The translations under genes and the position numbers were made by a program. Of a stretch of 64,000 nt of DNA, positions 41,301 to 50,811 are shown in pieces. This DNA comes from Clytia hemisphaerica (Eukaryota; Cnidaria; Hydrozoa; Leptothecata; Clytiidae). Each line of letters starts with the position of its first letter. Positions within the stretch are counted from its first letter, which is position 1. The stretch is taken from NCBI GenBank assembly GCA_902728285.1, contig CACVBU010000402.1, forward strand, positions 851,930 to 915,929. Reading direction: 5' to 3'. Under the pieces are notes generated by a model. The model did no database searches, had not been told where the DNA came from, and saw only the letters and a list, made by a program, of their open reading frames with translations.

Positions 41301-44300
41301 TTATAGATAAACATGCGTTTTTTGGGCCAACAAAATTTTTTTGCAAAAATCTGCTTGAACCATCTTATACCTATGATGGTACCCTACTTTCGTGCAAAAA
41401 ATCAGAAAAAATTAATGATCCAATTTTTCACAAAGTCCAAAAAACCTGTTTTTTAGCCGTTTTTTGGCCCAAATTTGCCCCCAAAAATTTTTTTTCGAAA
41501 ATCGGGCTCCGTCACATTTTGGGCATTGCCATTTTGCATCATTGTGCAAAAAATCAGAAAAAACTAATGAGCCAATCTCGAGAAAAGCTGGTAACTAACG
41601 GACGGACAGACGGACAAAGGTTAATTTATAGGACCTCCACCGGGGTAGGTCCAAAAAGTTACCATGACTATAGGGCGACTCCTTTTAAATATCAATTAAG
41701 TATACATTGCTTAGACATATTATGTTGGTTAGGAAATATCAATTAGAAATCAGAAAATAGCTGTATAACATTCATTGGGATTTTCACCAGAACCATTTTC
41801 GAAAGAAAGAACTTTTATTGATCACAGATTTTTCTCTTTACATTTTCGCCTTTGAAATAGAATTGTTAGAAATATAACACAAATTTTTTCAAGCATTTTT
41901 ACCATTGTAAGATACATTCAGTTTCTGAAATTAAATTTATTTGAATACAGGATACAAAAACTAATTCAATTGAAAATCCTAGCACCTCAAAGATGATAGC
42001 AAATATTACAGTATACCTGATTGGCATGTTTGGTCTCTTCTGATAAAGTTTTCCTTCGTTCTTCATGCATCAACCTAGTTTTGTCCAGTTCTAACCTAGC
42101 CATGTTCTGTTCATATTCCTACAAAAAGATCAAAATTGTAATACTTCATAAAAAACATCAACATTCCCTGTCTCATTTGATAAAAGAGAAGATGAAACCT
42201 GTTGTCTGATTTATGATATCCAACTTTCAATTAATTTTGAAAAACAGAAAATTATCTGACAGTCCAAATCATACTTTCAATTCTTTTTGGTGTTCCATTT
42301 GCTTAGTGCTTTCTTGCATTCTAGCCAAATCAAGCGCATCTTTTGCATGTTCTGAAATTGGCAAATAATAAAAAATTTTAGTTTTTAATATGAAATCTAA
42401 ATTGATCCAGCTTTTCAAAATCTAACATTGATTTCAACTAAAATCAGGGGGGGTACAGCCGCAGGGTACTAACCCATAGCCGGGTGGTGGTGTCTAATTT
42501 GGAAATTCAAAAAGTTTAGTACCCGGTACTAATTTTGGGGTGGGGGTGGGTATATCTCCAATTTTAAGTTAGTACCCGGTACCAATTTTAGGGTGGGGTG
42601 GGTATCATTTCAATTTTTCTTCAAGTACTCAGGCCCTGAATATGGTACATTTGTTTAATTTTTTGTCTTCAACTTTCAGGATTTTGATGACAAAAGATTT
42701 CCTTGTTATGGCTTACAGTATCTGACAGTATTGAAAAGTTCCCCCTTCCAATTGAAGGCTTTCCCTGCTTATCAAGTATGTAGGGAAGTTTGGTGGTTGT
42801 TAGTTTCAATAGTTTTCAGAAAAAAGAACTGTTATGTTTCTATCAAGAAAGAATTATTTCATTCAAATTCATGGGTACTTTCCCTACTTTCTAAGAGGAG
42901 AATTTTATGACCACTAAGTTATACAAATATTGAAATAGCTAATGCAAAGAAAGCTATTGTTCAAAATCAGTATTGTTTTAATTAGTGAGAAAGATAGTTC
43001 GTCTTTGATATCTCAAGTTAGAACGAGGTATATGTTTGTCATTGCCTTCTGATGAAAAGAATTACAAGCTGTTGCATCCAAAGTGATACAATCTGTCTTT
43101 TAAACAATAAAATTCTTATCCAAACTGATGATTCTTACAGCCTGGTTTTTGTTAGAGGGGTTAGTTTATCTTAGTTTATTGCAGTTTATATTATACCCTA
43201 TAGCTTATTTCTGTTTATATTTGTTTGTTTGTCTGATTGTTTGTCTGTTTATGACAATTAAGACGGAGGCAAGTCAACTAAGCAAAGCCAACCAGAGCCA
43301 ATAATGCAACTATTTTCTATTTCAACTTCTTTCATAACTACTTCTTGACACAGTTTTGAATAATTTGAATAAATTACCAATCTATTGAAGAAAAAATAAG
43401 GAAATCCATCCAATCCAAGCTTTCATACTATTCTTCAATTTTTATCAACTTGATTTTTACTTCTTTTGATAGATATATACTTTTATTGCCGTTATTACAT
43501 CTATATAATATTTTACTTTTGCCAAGGAATTTCCTTGTTTTACCTTTGTAATTAAAAGTTGTGTTTGATTTAAAGAACTTTTAAGAGGATCTGAGTTAAA
43601 AACATGGTATATACAAGTCATAATAACAACAAAGAGCTTTTGAAAGATTGGGACCATGCTTGGCAAGTTTTAAGGGTGGTGTCTCCTATTTTCCTGGTAA
43701 TTTTAAAGCCGGTACCCGGTACTAAAAAGGGGGTGGGGGTCCCTTTTTCCTTAAAAGAAGTAAGTACCCGATACTAAAAGGGGGGTGGGGGTCCCTTTTT
43801 CCTTAAGAAAAAGTAAGTACCCGGTACTAAAAAGGGGGTGGTGGTACCTAAGACAATTTTTCTTAAAAATCAGGTTAGTACCCTATGGGTTAGTACCCTG
43901 CGGCTGTACCCCCCCCTGCTAAAATACTTCCAGGAATTAAACTAACAAGATTGAAACAATGTGAGAATACAAGTCAAGTAGGAGGTTGATACTGGTTGAC
44001 AAAGAATTTATTTTCATATGCTTTCAATATCTAAGATCAAATCATCATTCATTTAGATACTAACTTGCTCCATCCAGCTGTCTTGCAGCTTTGGCAGCTC
44101 TTTCCAAGCCAGATGGATCAAAATTGGACCAGGCTTTTGGTTTAGAAGATTCTTTGTTATCATTATTATTGTTATTTCCACCAGCACCTCCTGGAGCACC
44201 TAGAAATAAAAAATGAAATATTGATAGGGCAATGACAATTGATAGGACAATGACAATTGATACATCAATTTAAGAATTAAAGTTTGAATAATATATCTTT

Positions 44301-46242
44301 TTAGATTTTCTACACGATCTTTTCAGATTTTCTACTCGATATTTTCCAGACTTTCAAAAGTTTTCCAGCACTTTTTATCAGCTCTTTCTTTTCTTTTTAA
44401 AATGCCTGGTTCTGTATATAGAGAGTTTGAGAATTTACAGGGCTCAAAATAATGGTCGGACATCGGACATTCTCTGACCCAAATAGCTGCATGTCTATGG
44501 TGGCCCATGAGTGCCAAGTTAAATTATTTTGACATTTCTATAAAAAAGATTCAAAATAATTTACTTTTCACATTCATTTTTGCAATAGCTTTTAATTTTA
44601 ATTTTGAACTAAACTTTGATTTCAAAATTGATTTACTTTCTATTTTCGTTTCAAATTTAAAACGGGTTTGTTTTCAAAAACGTTTCCCAACTCAGCCCAT
44701 GGAGGCCTTGTCATTTTAAAATCAATTTTAAACTTTATAAAATGAATTGATCAGACAGCCCATTAAGGCCATTCATATAAATGAGTAAATTTCAACAAAT
44801 AAAGTTTCTTTTGATAATAGAACAAACCAGTTGTTTGTTTTAGGGGGGGGGTCACATTGGGGTTTCCTCGGAGCAAAAAATATTAGCATATGGCCGCAAC
44901 ATGAAAGGGGTTGGAAGTAAATAAAACTTCCCTCCTATTTCCTCTCTCAACATTTTTCCTTTCATGCTTGCATGCTGCATACTAAGAAAAAATTCGACTC
45001 TTTATTTACACATCAAAAAAAAGGCTCTTCATGTTGCCTATATTGTTTGATGAATAATTATGTCTGCAAAAAGAAGTAAATTTTTCAAGACAATACAATA
45101 CCCCCCACCAGCCAAACAAAGAACAATAGAAAGGAAAAGCACTGTGAAGGAGAAAAAATCTCTCATTTATGGTACCATAGAACACTGGAGTAAAGGATAT
45201 CATTTTATACTCTCCTACCCATTTGTAAAAATGTTTGGGGTCTAAGCACTAAGTTGTTTTGGCCTTTGTGGGCCGTGAACTGTCAACAAACCAATAAGTA
45301 ACCATAGTAACTTCAATCTTTTAAGCCTGTAGGGGTCTGGAGGCAAAGCTGTCTTTGGCACTGATGGGCAACATGAGAAAAGTGATTTTAAAAATAAAAA
45401 AACAAAATGCTTTTTAAAATGATATCGAAAAGTAAATGAGAATTAAAACAAAATTTAAATCATTTGTGTATGGCCTTGCTGGGTCGTATTTTAAGTTGTT
45501 TTTAAAGTCATTTTGAAAACGAAATTACTTTTAAATTGATTTTGAAAGGAAAGTAAATTTAAATTGTAAAAGGAAAGTTATTTTCATTTATAAAATCTTT
45601 TTTTTTTTTGAGTTTTTCAATAAAAAATTACTTGGCACTTATGGGCCACCATACACGTCCGACCCAAAAATCATAATTTTCAAGCTAAAGCAACCCTGAT
45701 CAGACATTTTGTCCGAACCACTTGAAATCGTTATTTCGAGCCTCGAATTTACATGTTTAAAAATTTTAGTTGGGATCACAAGATTTAATTTCATGAGTCA
45801 AAAAATTTGGAATTATTTTGGATTTGTTTGTGAATCATCTTTATGAAACATTTGTTTGGATTTGAATCATAAATTCTTGCAAAAATTAATCAGCTTTAAA
45901 AGTAGATAGACTTTAAACTAATTATTTTTCAAAAGTCAAAATATTTCCCTTCACGAAAGACTTCAATCTCCTCTTATCAATTTTATTCATTGCAATTTTC
46001 AATCTTCCGAATCAAAGAAGAATAGTTGGTCTAAAAAGTATGTATAACATGCCAAAGTTTATAACCTATAGACGAGGAAAAATTGTAAAAAGAGATAATG
46101 ACTAATTAAAAAACTAATTAAATTCTACTGAGAAAAGATATAAAAGCTAAATACCTGCACCTGCACCACCACCTTGGGCCATCATTTGTTCAAAGTTTTG
46201 TGGAACAGCTTGTTCCTTATTGACACCAAAGATCCAAGACAT
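23322..46242 (-). CDS. ATAD3A: ATAD3 mitochondrial AAA+ ATPase, eighteen coding exons
   Basis: Exons in transcript order: 46155-46242, 44065-44199, 42275-42351, 42017-42118, 38779-38838, 38523-38592, 36543-36615, 35853-35945, 35130-35199, 34543-34610, 33355-33442, 32225-32281, 27680-27805, 27256-27380, 26595-26717, 26130-26303, 24305-24413 and 23322-23471. They sum to 1,788 nt with all phases consistent: 595 residues, near human ATAD3A (586). ATAD3 is an inner-membrane AAA+ protein that organises nucleoids and membrane contacts. The start [11 protein letters not shown] is family-typical. A proline/glycine-poor linker precedes [17 protein letters not shown] (about 52-68), then a long charged coiled coil (about 70-235). 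A membrane segment lies near 257-278 ([15 protein letters not shown]). Walker A is GPPGTGKT (358-365), Walker [12 protein letters not shown] (412-422), and a sensor region [19 protein letters not shown] follows (about 457-475). The introns carry most of the window's large insertions, yet no exon is damaged. Confidence 0.95.
24072..24276. mobile_element. foldback MITE in ATAD3 intron 16/17 boundary region
   Basis: ATAGACCTTTTCATAAATTA at 24072 is perfectly inverted as TAATTTATGAAAAGGTCTAT ending at 24276. The inverted similarity continues inward through CATCACTTGCCTCG. Total length is 205 bp, with no coding content. It lies about 30 bp from the donor side of the exon at 24305-24413, inside the last intron. 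Confidence 0.8.
27995..30652 (-). mobile_element. 5'-truncated CR1/jockey-like LINE nested in element A
   Basis: The insert reads on the minus strand: its poly(A)/AT-rich tail appears as T-rich DNA at 27995-28050, the 3' UTR runs to 28826 and the coding part reaches the upper border at about 30650. GGGTA flanks it on both sides (27990-27994 and 30653-30657), consistent with a short target duplication. It interrupts a GTACCCGGGTAC repeat of the host element. The endonuclease domain and 5' UTR are absent. Confidence 0.85.
28827..30734 (-). CDS. LINE reverse transcriptase, open over 635 codons, endonuclease missing
   Basis: This frame is a non-LTR reverse transcriptase with all core motifs: a fingers region [18 protein letters not shown] (about 132-149), [17 protein letters not shown] (179-195), motif [13 protein letters not shown] (260-271), [10 protein letters not shown] (318-327) and the catalytic YADD at 349-352. 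The thumb region [17 protein letters not shown] and a C-terminal domain ending in SLAIYIMQH follow. The first 29 or so residues are not LINE: they are translated from the repeat array of the host element, so the true LINE-derived part starts near 30648. An apurinic endonuclease domain, normally upstream, is absent. The unbroken frame indicates a recent insertion. It is in the same orientation as ATAD3, within its intron. Confidence 0.9.
   Translation of the reverse strand: MAPHPPKKYPGTCLIKQTWLPTHPKSTQRQVKHTKKTFYRKLLSSKKPKEVWKLIHRILHPKKSVINIQPSELNDHYISTAPRILGSQPTSIEEIQLLLQDLAINVEHEFEFQPVTYEQVVKEIKNLRTDCSSGYDNLPVSLIKPIADHLASPLTYIINTGIAENTFHQQWKIGKVTPIPKTEQSTTPDQFRPVTVLPILSKLFERLMAKQIVDYIDQHQIYKQTQSGFRKRHSTETLLMKIRDDIVGAMNKGEITLAAFLDYSKAFDTVDYKTLITKLRKIGFSDKAALLMLSYLSDRKQFVQVDDKQSEQGNVQFGVPQGSILGPILFNLYTVDLQDNVEGGSTNQYADDTTNYEHCRPKELPAAIIRMTQRLDQLKDWSTENNLAFNNKKTKIMLLSTSRMGKLHDLANPTHPTFHIHHANQLIERVTVYKLLGLQFDENLNWEAHVNKLCKSVYAKLYVLRYLRRTASYRLRKQLAEALLLPRINYCCSLFWNLPQYQFKKLDKLLCRIASFVTLKYSTTEDVINLGWLPMQQRVEFELLKLAHKSIHLEDFPSYLKGFHLRAAGRPTRNVEEIDSNYVCNVSEKLFIGKASRLLNDLPKVIREEVDSIKFRNSLKKYLLDVSLAIYIMQH
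32371..32640 (-). mobile_element. tRNA-derived SINE
   Basis: On the minus strand the head reads as a tRNA-like sequence: an A-box-like GGTAGAGCATCC at about 32610-32620 and a B-box GGTTCGATCTCC at about 32575-32586, spaced as in a tRNA. The body then runs for about 190 bp and ends in a (CTTA)n tail (TAAGTAAGTAAGT on the plus strand at 32375-32388). It lies in an ATAD3 intron, just past exon 12. Confidence 0.65.
33031..33280. mobile_element. G-rich inverted-repeat element with GTCCGGGGGGTAAA repeats
   Basis: The left end is CA plus twelve or so G, then TTGTGGTGGAGGATATA. The right end is the inverse TATATCCTCCACCCCCCCC. Between them the word TTGTCCGGGGGGTAAAT, with variants, occurs about six times. 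Such G runs on one strand could form G-quadruplexes. No target duplication is recognisable. It ends about 75 bp from the donor of ATAD3 exon 11. Confidence 0.6.
34336..34522. mobile_element. foldback MITE next to an ATAD3 splice donor
   Basis: ACCTTTTCGACCGTGGCCGC at 34337 is inverted at the right (GGCTACGGTCGAAAAGGT, ending about 34521), and complementarity continues through CAATTGCCGCGCGG and TTTATCCCAC. The 187-bp element may be flanked by TA. Its right end is about 20 bp from the end of ATAD3 exon 10 (34543), so it forms the first part of that intron. Confidence 0.8.
35983..36123. mobile_element. 141-bp foldback element in an ATAD3 intron
   Basis: ATATTCAATAGG at 35983 is inverted as CCTATTGAATAT at 36123. 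The arms continue through GTTGGTTAT, ATTTATTAACCC and GGTGATGTAATATTCAACG, so almost the whole sequence can fold into one hairpin with a loop near 36048. It begins about 38 bp upstream of ATAD3 exon 8 (35853-35945) on the transcript. Confidence 0.75.
37862..38226 (+). pseudogene. 5' remnant of a hAT-like transposase gene
   Basis: The plus-strand frame from about 37862 shows [20 protein letters not shown] followed by AKHSAEFF, the zinc-finger-like start (C...GR.AL..H..G.KH) common in one group of hAT-type transposases of fish and invertebrates. After a frame change near 38075 the reading continues as [17 protein letters not shown] and then [19 protein letters not shown], the usual next block of that group. 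It stops at about 38226, and the catalytic domain is absent. The frameshift and truncation make it a pseudogene. It lies antisense in the ATAD3 intron between exons 6 and 7. The family name is from recognised sequence style, not a search. Confidence 0.6.
39099..41653. repeat. array of five ~495-bp units in ATAD3 intron 4
   Basis: The marker TTGATGTATGCTTATTAATA recurs at 39331, 39785, 40283, 40778 and 41274, giving periods of 454, 498, 495 and 495 bp. Units 3 and 4 are almost identical; unit 1 is the most diverged. The last unit ends in GACGGACAGACGGACAAAGG. The block may be bounded by an inverted 10-mer, TGGACCTACC at 39099 and GGTAGGTCCA ending at 41653, which would make it a repeat-filled transposon. 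Open frames of about 115 codons recur in phase with the repeat, but they look like a by-product of AT-rich DNA lacking stops. Confidence 0.85.
42445..43918. mobile_element. element B of the GTAC-palindrome family (7-bp TSD, TAGTACCCGGTACTA arrays)
   Basis: The element begins CAGGGGGGGTACAGCCGCAG plus GGTACTAACCCATAG and ends TTAGTACCCTGCGGCTGTAC plus seven more C and TG. The flanking 7-bp repeat is CTAAAAT (42438-42444 and 43919-43925). TAGTACCCGGTACTA-type palindromes followed by TTTTGGGGTGGG or AAAAGGGGGTGGG occur near the left end (about 42515 and 42570) and the right end (about 43710, 43765 and 43820), all in the same orientation. The interior of about 1 kb has no transposase. It lies in the ATAD3 intron between exons 2 and 3. 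Confidence 0.9.
44498..45651. mobile_element. 1.15 kb TA-flanked element with TGGTGGCCCAT ends
   Basis: TGGTGGCCCATGAGTGCCAA at 44498 is inverted as TTGGCACTTATGGGCCACCA ending at 45651, one mismatch in 20. TA precedes and follows. The interior is AT-rich with no transposase frame, so it is a non-autonomous element, plausibly of Tc1/mariner type. It lies in the first ATAD3 intron. Confidence 0.7.
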
Positions 46243-46839
46243 TTTATTTTGAGTAGTGATCTTAAAGGTATATGAAGATGTGATGAGAACTAAATTTCCT
46301 CTAGCAATATTTTACCAACCTCCAACCTCAGTTTCCAGTAGGAAAGATACTAAACATGTAAGTAAGCCTAGATTTGAAATGGTATTGGATTGCAATCACC
46401 TGACCAAATTCCTTTATGACGTACTGTTTTGAGGAGTTCCCCCTCTTGAAAAGTTCCCTCTCTGGAACTTGCATCAGCCAGCACCAGCTTGCATCAGCCT
46501 GCACCAGGGTTTTTTCTGGTGTCCATCAGTAACATAAATAAAACATGAGCGCAAGTTCTACTTTTCGCCACACTTTGGTCAAAATTGACCATAAATAGCA
46601 TCTTCTGCGTGAATTATCTTGAGTTAGGTAATGAAATCGGCTATATATACCCGTTTAAAAGTCTTCTATTTAGTTTTTCGAGAGCTTTCGAATGGTATAC
46701 TTGATAATGTCTGAAAATGAGTTTGAAATTTTCAAAAAATTTTGCCCTTAGGGTTTTGCCTAGGGAAAAAAGAAATGTCCCAAAAAAGGGATGTTCCACC
46801 AGTGGGATTTTAGGGGAATTTTTCCTGAGGCATAACCAT
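46243..46839. other. ATAD3 upstream flank
   Basis: This stretch contains the presumed 5' UTR and promoter of ATAD3 (minus strand). A small tandem of CATCAGCCAGCACCAGCTTG type lies at about 46470-46515. I see no TATA box that I would trust and no exon. Confidence 0.35.
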
Positions 46840-48790
46840 CCTATAGAGAAGGTCTGGAGAAAGTTTCAGCTAAATCTTATTGAGGACACTTTGAGGAACT
46901 TTGAACCCCCCCCCCGCTGATGAGGCCATTTTTCCCAATTTTTCCCAATTTTGACCAATTTCCGCCAATTTTCCAATTTTTGCCGGCTTTTGACGATGCT
47001 TTGAGGAACTTTGAAGCACCCCCACCTGTGCAGGTGTGTTCCCTCACATCCCCCCTGACCAGCGGGCACCGATTGGACTACCTGGAGCCCCGGCTGGGAC
47101 CTCCAGGGGCCGTCCACGGTGGTACCCAAAGGAGGTCATTTTTTCCAATTTTCAAAAATTTTCAAGCCTTTCCAAGCCTTTTAAAGGCTTCGGAGCACTG
47201 GTGGAGGGTGCTGGCTTTTTGAGAGAGAGCAAGGCAGAGGGTATCCGAAGGGGTCCAAAGTGCTATGGGGGCTGTGGAGGGTTGTAGAGGCCTCAATTGC
47301 TCTCACCGACAATTTTCCTGGTGAGAAAGGGGTGTAGCAGCCTCAATTGAGGAGGTCATTTTTGGAAATTTTTGCCAGCTTTTGACGACACTTTGAGGAA
47401 CTTTGAAGGATCCCCAACGGTGCAGCCGTGTACTTTCACATCTCTTCTGACCAGTGAGCACCAATCAGACCCCCTGGCATATAGACCTAACTCTTCATAC
47501 AAAAATTACGGGAAACGCATATTTGGACTTTGTACCCTATGCTGCACTCGAGCACTTGGGCTAAAATCCCGCAAAGGCGGGACAAAAATCAGTTTTTTGA
47601 AGTTTGCAAAAAAATGCCACATAGAAGATCTTTCAAATTCAGTATAGAGCAGTAAAAAATACAACTTTTCTATTTTTCCTTTTTTTTGCAAAAGTTCTAG
47701 GAATGAAAATAAAGGGATAATGATAATTGAATACTATCCATTGATGACCCACGGCACTATCGTAAAGCTAGAATCGCTTCGCGTACTCTTCGCTTGAGAA
47801 AATGATTGACAGATTGAAGTTTTCCATCCCCGCGGTGCGCGCCGCGCGGGAGCTCGGACGCTCTGCGAGAGTTCTCGGCTCAATCCTCGGACCACGCTAA
47901 AATGGTAGACTGAGCTGTGATAGATCATTTCGATGGAAGTTGTTGGAATGTTTACAAGGCTCTTGACAGAATATTGTTTGTTTTATTGTCAATGATGACA
48001 GTGCCGTTATAAATTTTGTTAGATCTGACAAATTGATGTTTGTAAGTGCACTTTATAGTTTTGATTCCCATTGAAGAATCATATTCTGGTTTTCATGTTA
48101 TTAGATGCTGTTTTAGAGCTTTAGAGCTACACTGCCTGGCACACCGGCTGGGACCCCCAGGGGCCGTCCGCGGTGGTACCCAAAGGAGATCATTTTTTTT
48201 CCAATTTTGACCAATTTTCAAGCCTTTCCGCCTTTTCAAGCCTTTTAAGGACTTCGGATGACTGATGGAGGGTGCTGGCTTAGAGGAAAAGCAAGGCAGA
48301 GGGTATCCGAAGCAGTATGAAGGGCTGTTGAGGGCTGTAGAGGCCTTGATCGGTCCCACCGGGGCTGGTACCGTAAGTTGGTCTAATGTCGACATCCGTC
48401 TTCTAATTTCGACATCCTTCTTTATAGATAGGAATAATAAGAAGGTCGAAATCACTGATAGACTAAAGATTTTTCCTCTCATCGCGCTAATCGAAGTCAA
48501 TCAGCGATTCCGACCTTCCTCAATTTCTATTGTTCCTATCTCTAAAGAAGGGTGTCGAAATTAGAAGACGGATGTCGACATTAGACCAACTTACTGTAAC
48601 TAAAGGAGGTCATTTTTCACAATTTTTGCCGGCTTTTGACAACACTTTGATTGAGGAATTTTGAAGAACCCCCAACAGTGCAGACGTGTACCCTCACATC
48701 CCCCTTACCAGTGGGCACCAATCGGACCCCCTGGGACCTCGGCCGGGACCCCCAGGGGCCGTCCACGGTAATACCCAAAGGAGGTCATTT
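46840..48790. repeat. dispersed/tandem GC-richer repeat with GGGCCGTCCACGGT core
   Basis: A complex unit is repeated in part at about 46880-47290, 47350-47480, 48125-48365 and 48600-48785. Shared landmarks are TTTGAGGAACTTTGAA, ACCAGTGGGCACCAATCGG, CAGGGGCCGTCCACGGT, CCAAAGGAGGTCATTTTTT and GGCAGAGGGTATCCGAAG. Copies are partial and diverged, with the MITE at 48371-48596 inserted in one. Short open frames run through it without any recognisable protein domain. Confidence 0.7.
48371..48596. mobile_element. Tc1/mariner-type MITE, well preserved
   Basis: CCGTAAGTTGGTCTAATGTC at 48371 and the inverse GACATTAGACCAACTTACTG at 48577-48596 form near-perfect inverted repeats of about 70 bp that continue through CTTCTAATTTCGACA and GATAGGAA. 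TA flanks both sides (48369-48370 and 48597-48598). The 226-bp element has no coding capacity. It defines the family found decayed at 2602-2811 and in longer form at 52442-53960. Confidence 0.88.
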
Positions 48791-48799
48791 TTTGTTGCC

Positions 48800-49186
48800 G
48801 AACTTTTTCAAACAAAGTTTTTTGTTGAATTTGTCAAACCTTTCTTGTTCTCGAACTTTATTATCGAACAGAGTTTTTTGTCAAATTTATCGAACATTTC
48901 TCCTTGTCGAACTTTGTCGAACTTTATATGTTTTGTCGAACTTAATCGAATACTCACAATTTTAGCGACTTTTAAAAAGTTTGATTAAAGAATTTAATCA
49001 AACTTTTGTCGTTCGATTAAGTTCGACAAAGTTCGATTAGTTCGGTAATCGAACTGTTCGATTAATTACGTCAAATAAAAAACAAGCAAACCCGGAATGG
49101 CTACCTAAGTTGGAGCAGTTGACAGTATCAATCGAACACAATCGAACACAATTGAATATATATTACCCACCAGGAATCGGCCGTGC
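48800..49186. repeat. TCGAAC-rich degenerate repeat
   Basis: GTCGAACTTTGTCGAACTTT and the complementary GTTCGACAAAGTTCGATTAG lie close together at about 48915 and 49018, so the block can fold on itself. It continues into AATCGAACACAATCGAACAC. Element C1 is inserted at its right side, and the TCGATT-rich DNA resumes at about 50819-50900. Confidence 0.55.
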
Positions 49187-49193
49187 GATTGAG

Positions 49194-50811
49194 CAGGGGG
49201 GGGTATCGAGTCAGTGTACTGGCCCATAGCTGGTGGGGTGGTGTATTTTTTAGGTTAAATTGAGTTAGTACAGTGTACTAAAAGGGTGGTCCTCTGAAAA
49301 AAATACAATGAAAAAGTTAGTACAGTGTACTAAAAGGGTGGTCCTCTGAGAAAAATACAATGAAAAAGTTAGTACAGTGTACTAAAAGGGTGGTCCTCTG
49401 AGAAAAATACAATGAAAAAGTTAGTATACTGTACTAGAAAGGTTGGTGTTCTGAATTGATACACACTGAGAAGTTAGTACATTGTACTAATTTCATGGTA
49501 AAAACACACAAACCCAGTGAATTCCCATGTATATTTGCCCTAATTTGCCAGGTCCAAGCTGGTCCGAGACCTTCAAGTCAAGGCTGGTTAAGCTATACAA
49601 ATTGGTACAGTGATTTTCTCCCAATTTTTCCTGTTTACTTGATTGGATTTGTTTCAGATTCGCAGCATGCGCAAGTGGAGACCGGCCTTAAGTTCAATCT
49701 TGTTTACGTTTTTTTTAAGGCCCTATCTACATTATGGCAACAACAAGAATTTGTGTAAACGTTCGAATCGAAGCTTTCAAGTTTTATTTAAAAAAATCCG
49801 CTCTATTGTTTTATGTTTTTAGTAACCTTGTTGGATTGATGTTAATTGAAAAAAATCTGTATATAAGTGAAATCACCGGGGGGAGGGGGTGAAAACGACC
49901 GTACGTTCGGCCAAAAATCAAGTCTCTAAAATTGGTCCCTTACAGTGCAGGAAAAATTTGGCTGAAAAGCGACCCTTACAGTATAGTGTAATTTTTCGAA
50001 TTTTACCTCAAAATTTGATATTTTTATAAAATTTTACAGGGAAAGCACCTTTTTATATATTTTGTATAATATTACATTTGATAAAAGATTTTCCGTTTCA
50101 GTTTGTGTACAATGTTATTAAGTCTTTTATTTTTATTTTTCAAAAAAGAAAAACTGCTACAGCTTGCCCAGACAATCAGAAATCAAGTCACAAGAAGGGA
50201 AATAACTCAAAGTTGGTTTTGAGTGTTTTGACGTGCTAATTTCAGCTAATTTCACTGTATTTGATTGACTTTGCTTTGTCTGTTTCATTGTTTCAGTGTT
50301 TGTACTATATAAGGATTCAAGTATTTTAATATTCAAATCTTTCCTTTTTTATTTTGGTGCTTTTCTTAGCAAAATGCTTCAAAACCTTTGTATATGCTGG
50401 CAATTAAACTTATCTGGCCAAGAAGAAATTAGAACAGTGCACTCACTATAAGGGGTGGTTTCTAAACTTATCTGATCGAAAAAACAGCTAGTACAGCAGA
50501 GTACAGTGTACTGAAAGGGTGGTAATAAAAATCTAGTTAAAGAAAAACCTCAGTACAGTGTACTAAAAGGGTGGTATCAAAGCTCCGGCTGTGGAAGAAA
50601 GTTAGTACAGTGTACTAAAAGGGTGGTGTCAAAGCCCCGACCGTGAAAAAAAGTTAGTACAGTGTACTGAAAGGGTGGTGTCAAAACCCCGGCAGCGAAA
50701 AAAAGTTAGTACAGTGTACTAAAAAGGGTGGTGGTCTAATTTTTTGGAAAAAAATCCAAAAATCAAGTTAGTACCCTATGGTCCAGTACACTGACTTGGT
50801 ACCCCCCCCTG
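49194..50811. mobile_element. element C1 of the GTAC-palindrome family (7-bp TSD, AGTACAGTGTACT arrays)
   Basis: The element begins CAGGGGGGGGTATCGAGTCA then GTGTACTGGCCCATAG, and ends CTATGGTCCAGTACACTGAC then TTGGTACCCCCCCCTG. The flanking 7-bp repeat is GATTGAG (49187-49193 and 50812-50818). On the left, three near-identical 52-bp units carry GTTAGTACAGTGTACTAAAA plus GGGTGGT, with two degenerate ones following. On the right are about six units with the same palindrome and G block in the same orientation. The interior of about 900 bp is unique, AT-rich and lacks a transposase. Length is 1,618 bp. Confidence 0.92.

Noticed and set aside
39763-41746. Series of 115-175 codon ORFs with near-identical products ([20 protein letters not shown]...)
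   Set aside because: They recur with the 495-bp tandem repeat, start at arbitrary Met codons and lie in an ATAD3 intron. Sequence identity reflects the repeat and no domain is recognisable.
49456-49758. 100-codon ORF in element C1, repeated exactly at 57037-57339 in C2
   Set aside because: Identity is explained by the two elements being near-identical copies. The product resembles no transposase and has no conserved motif.
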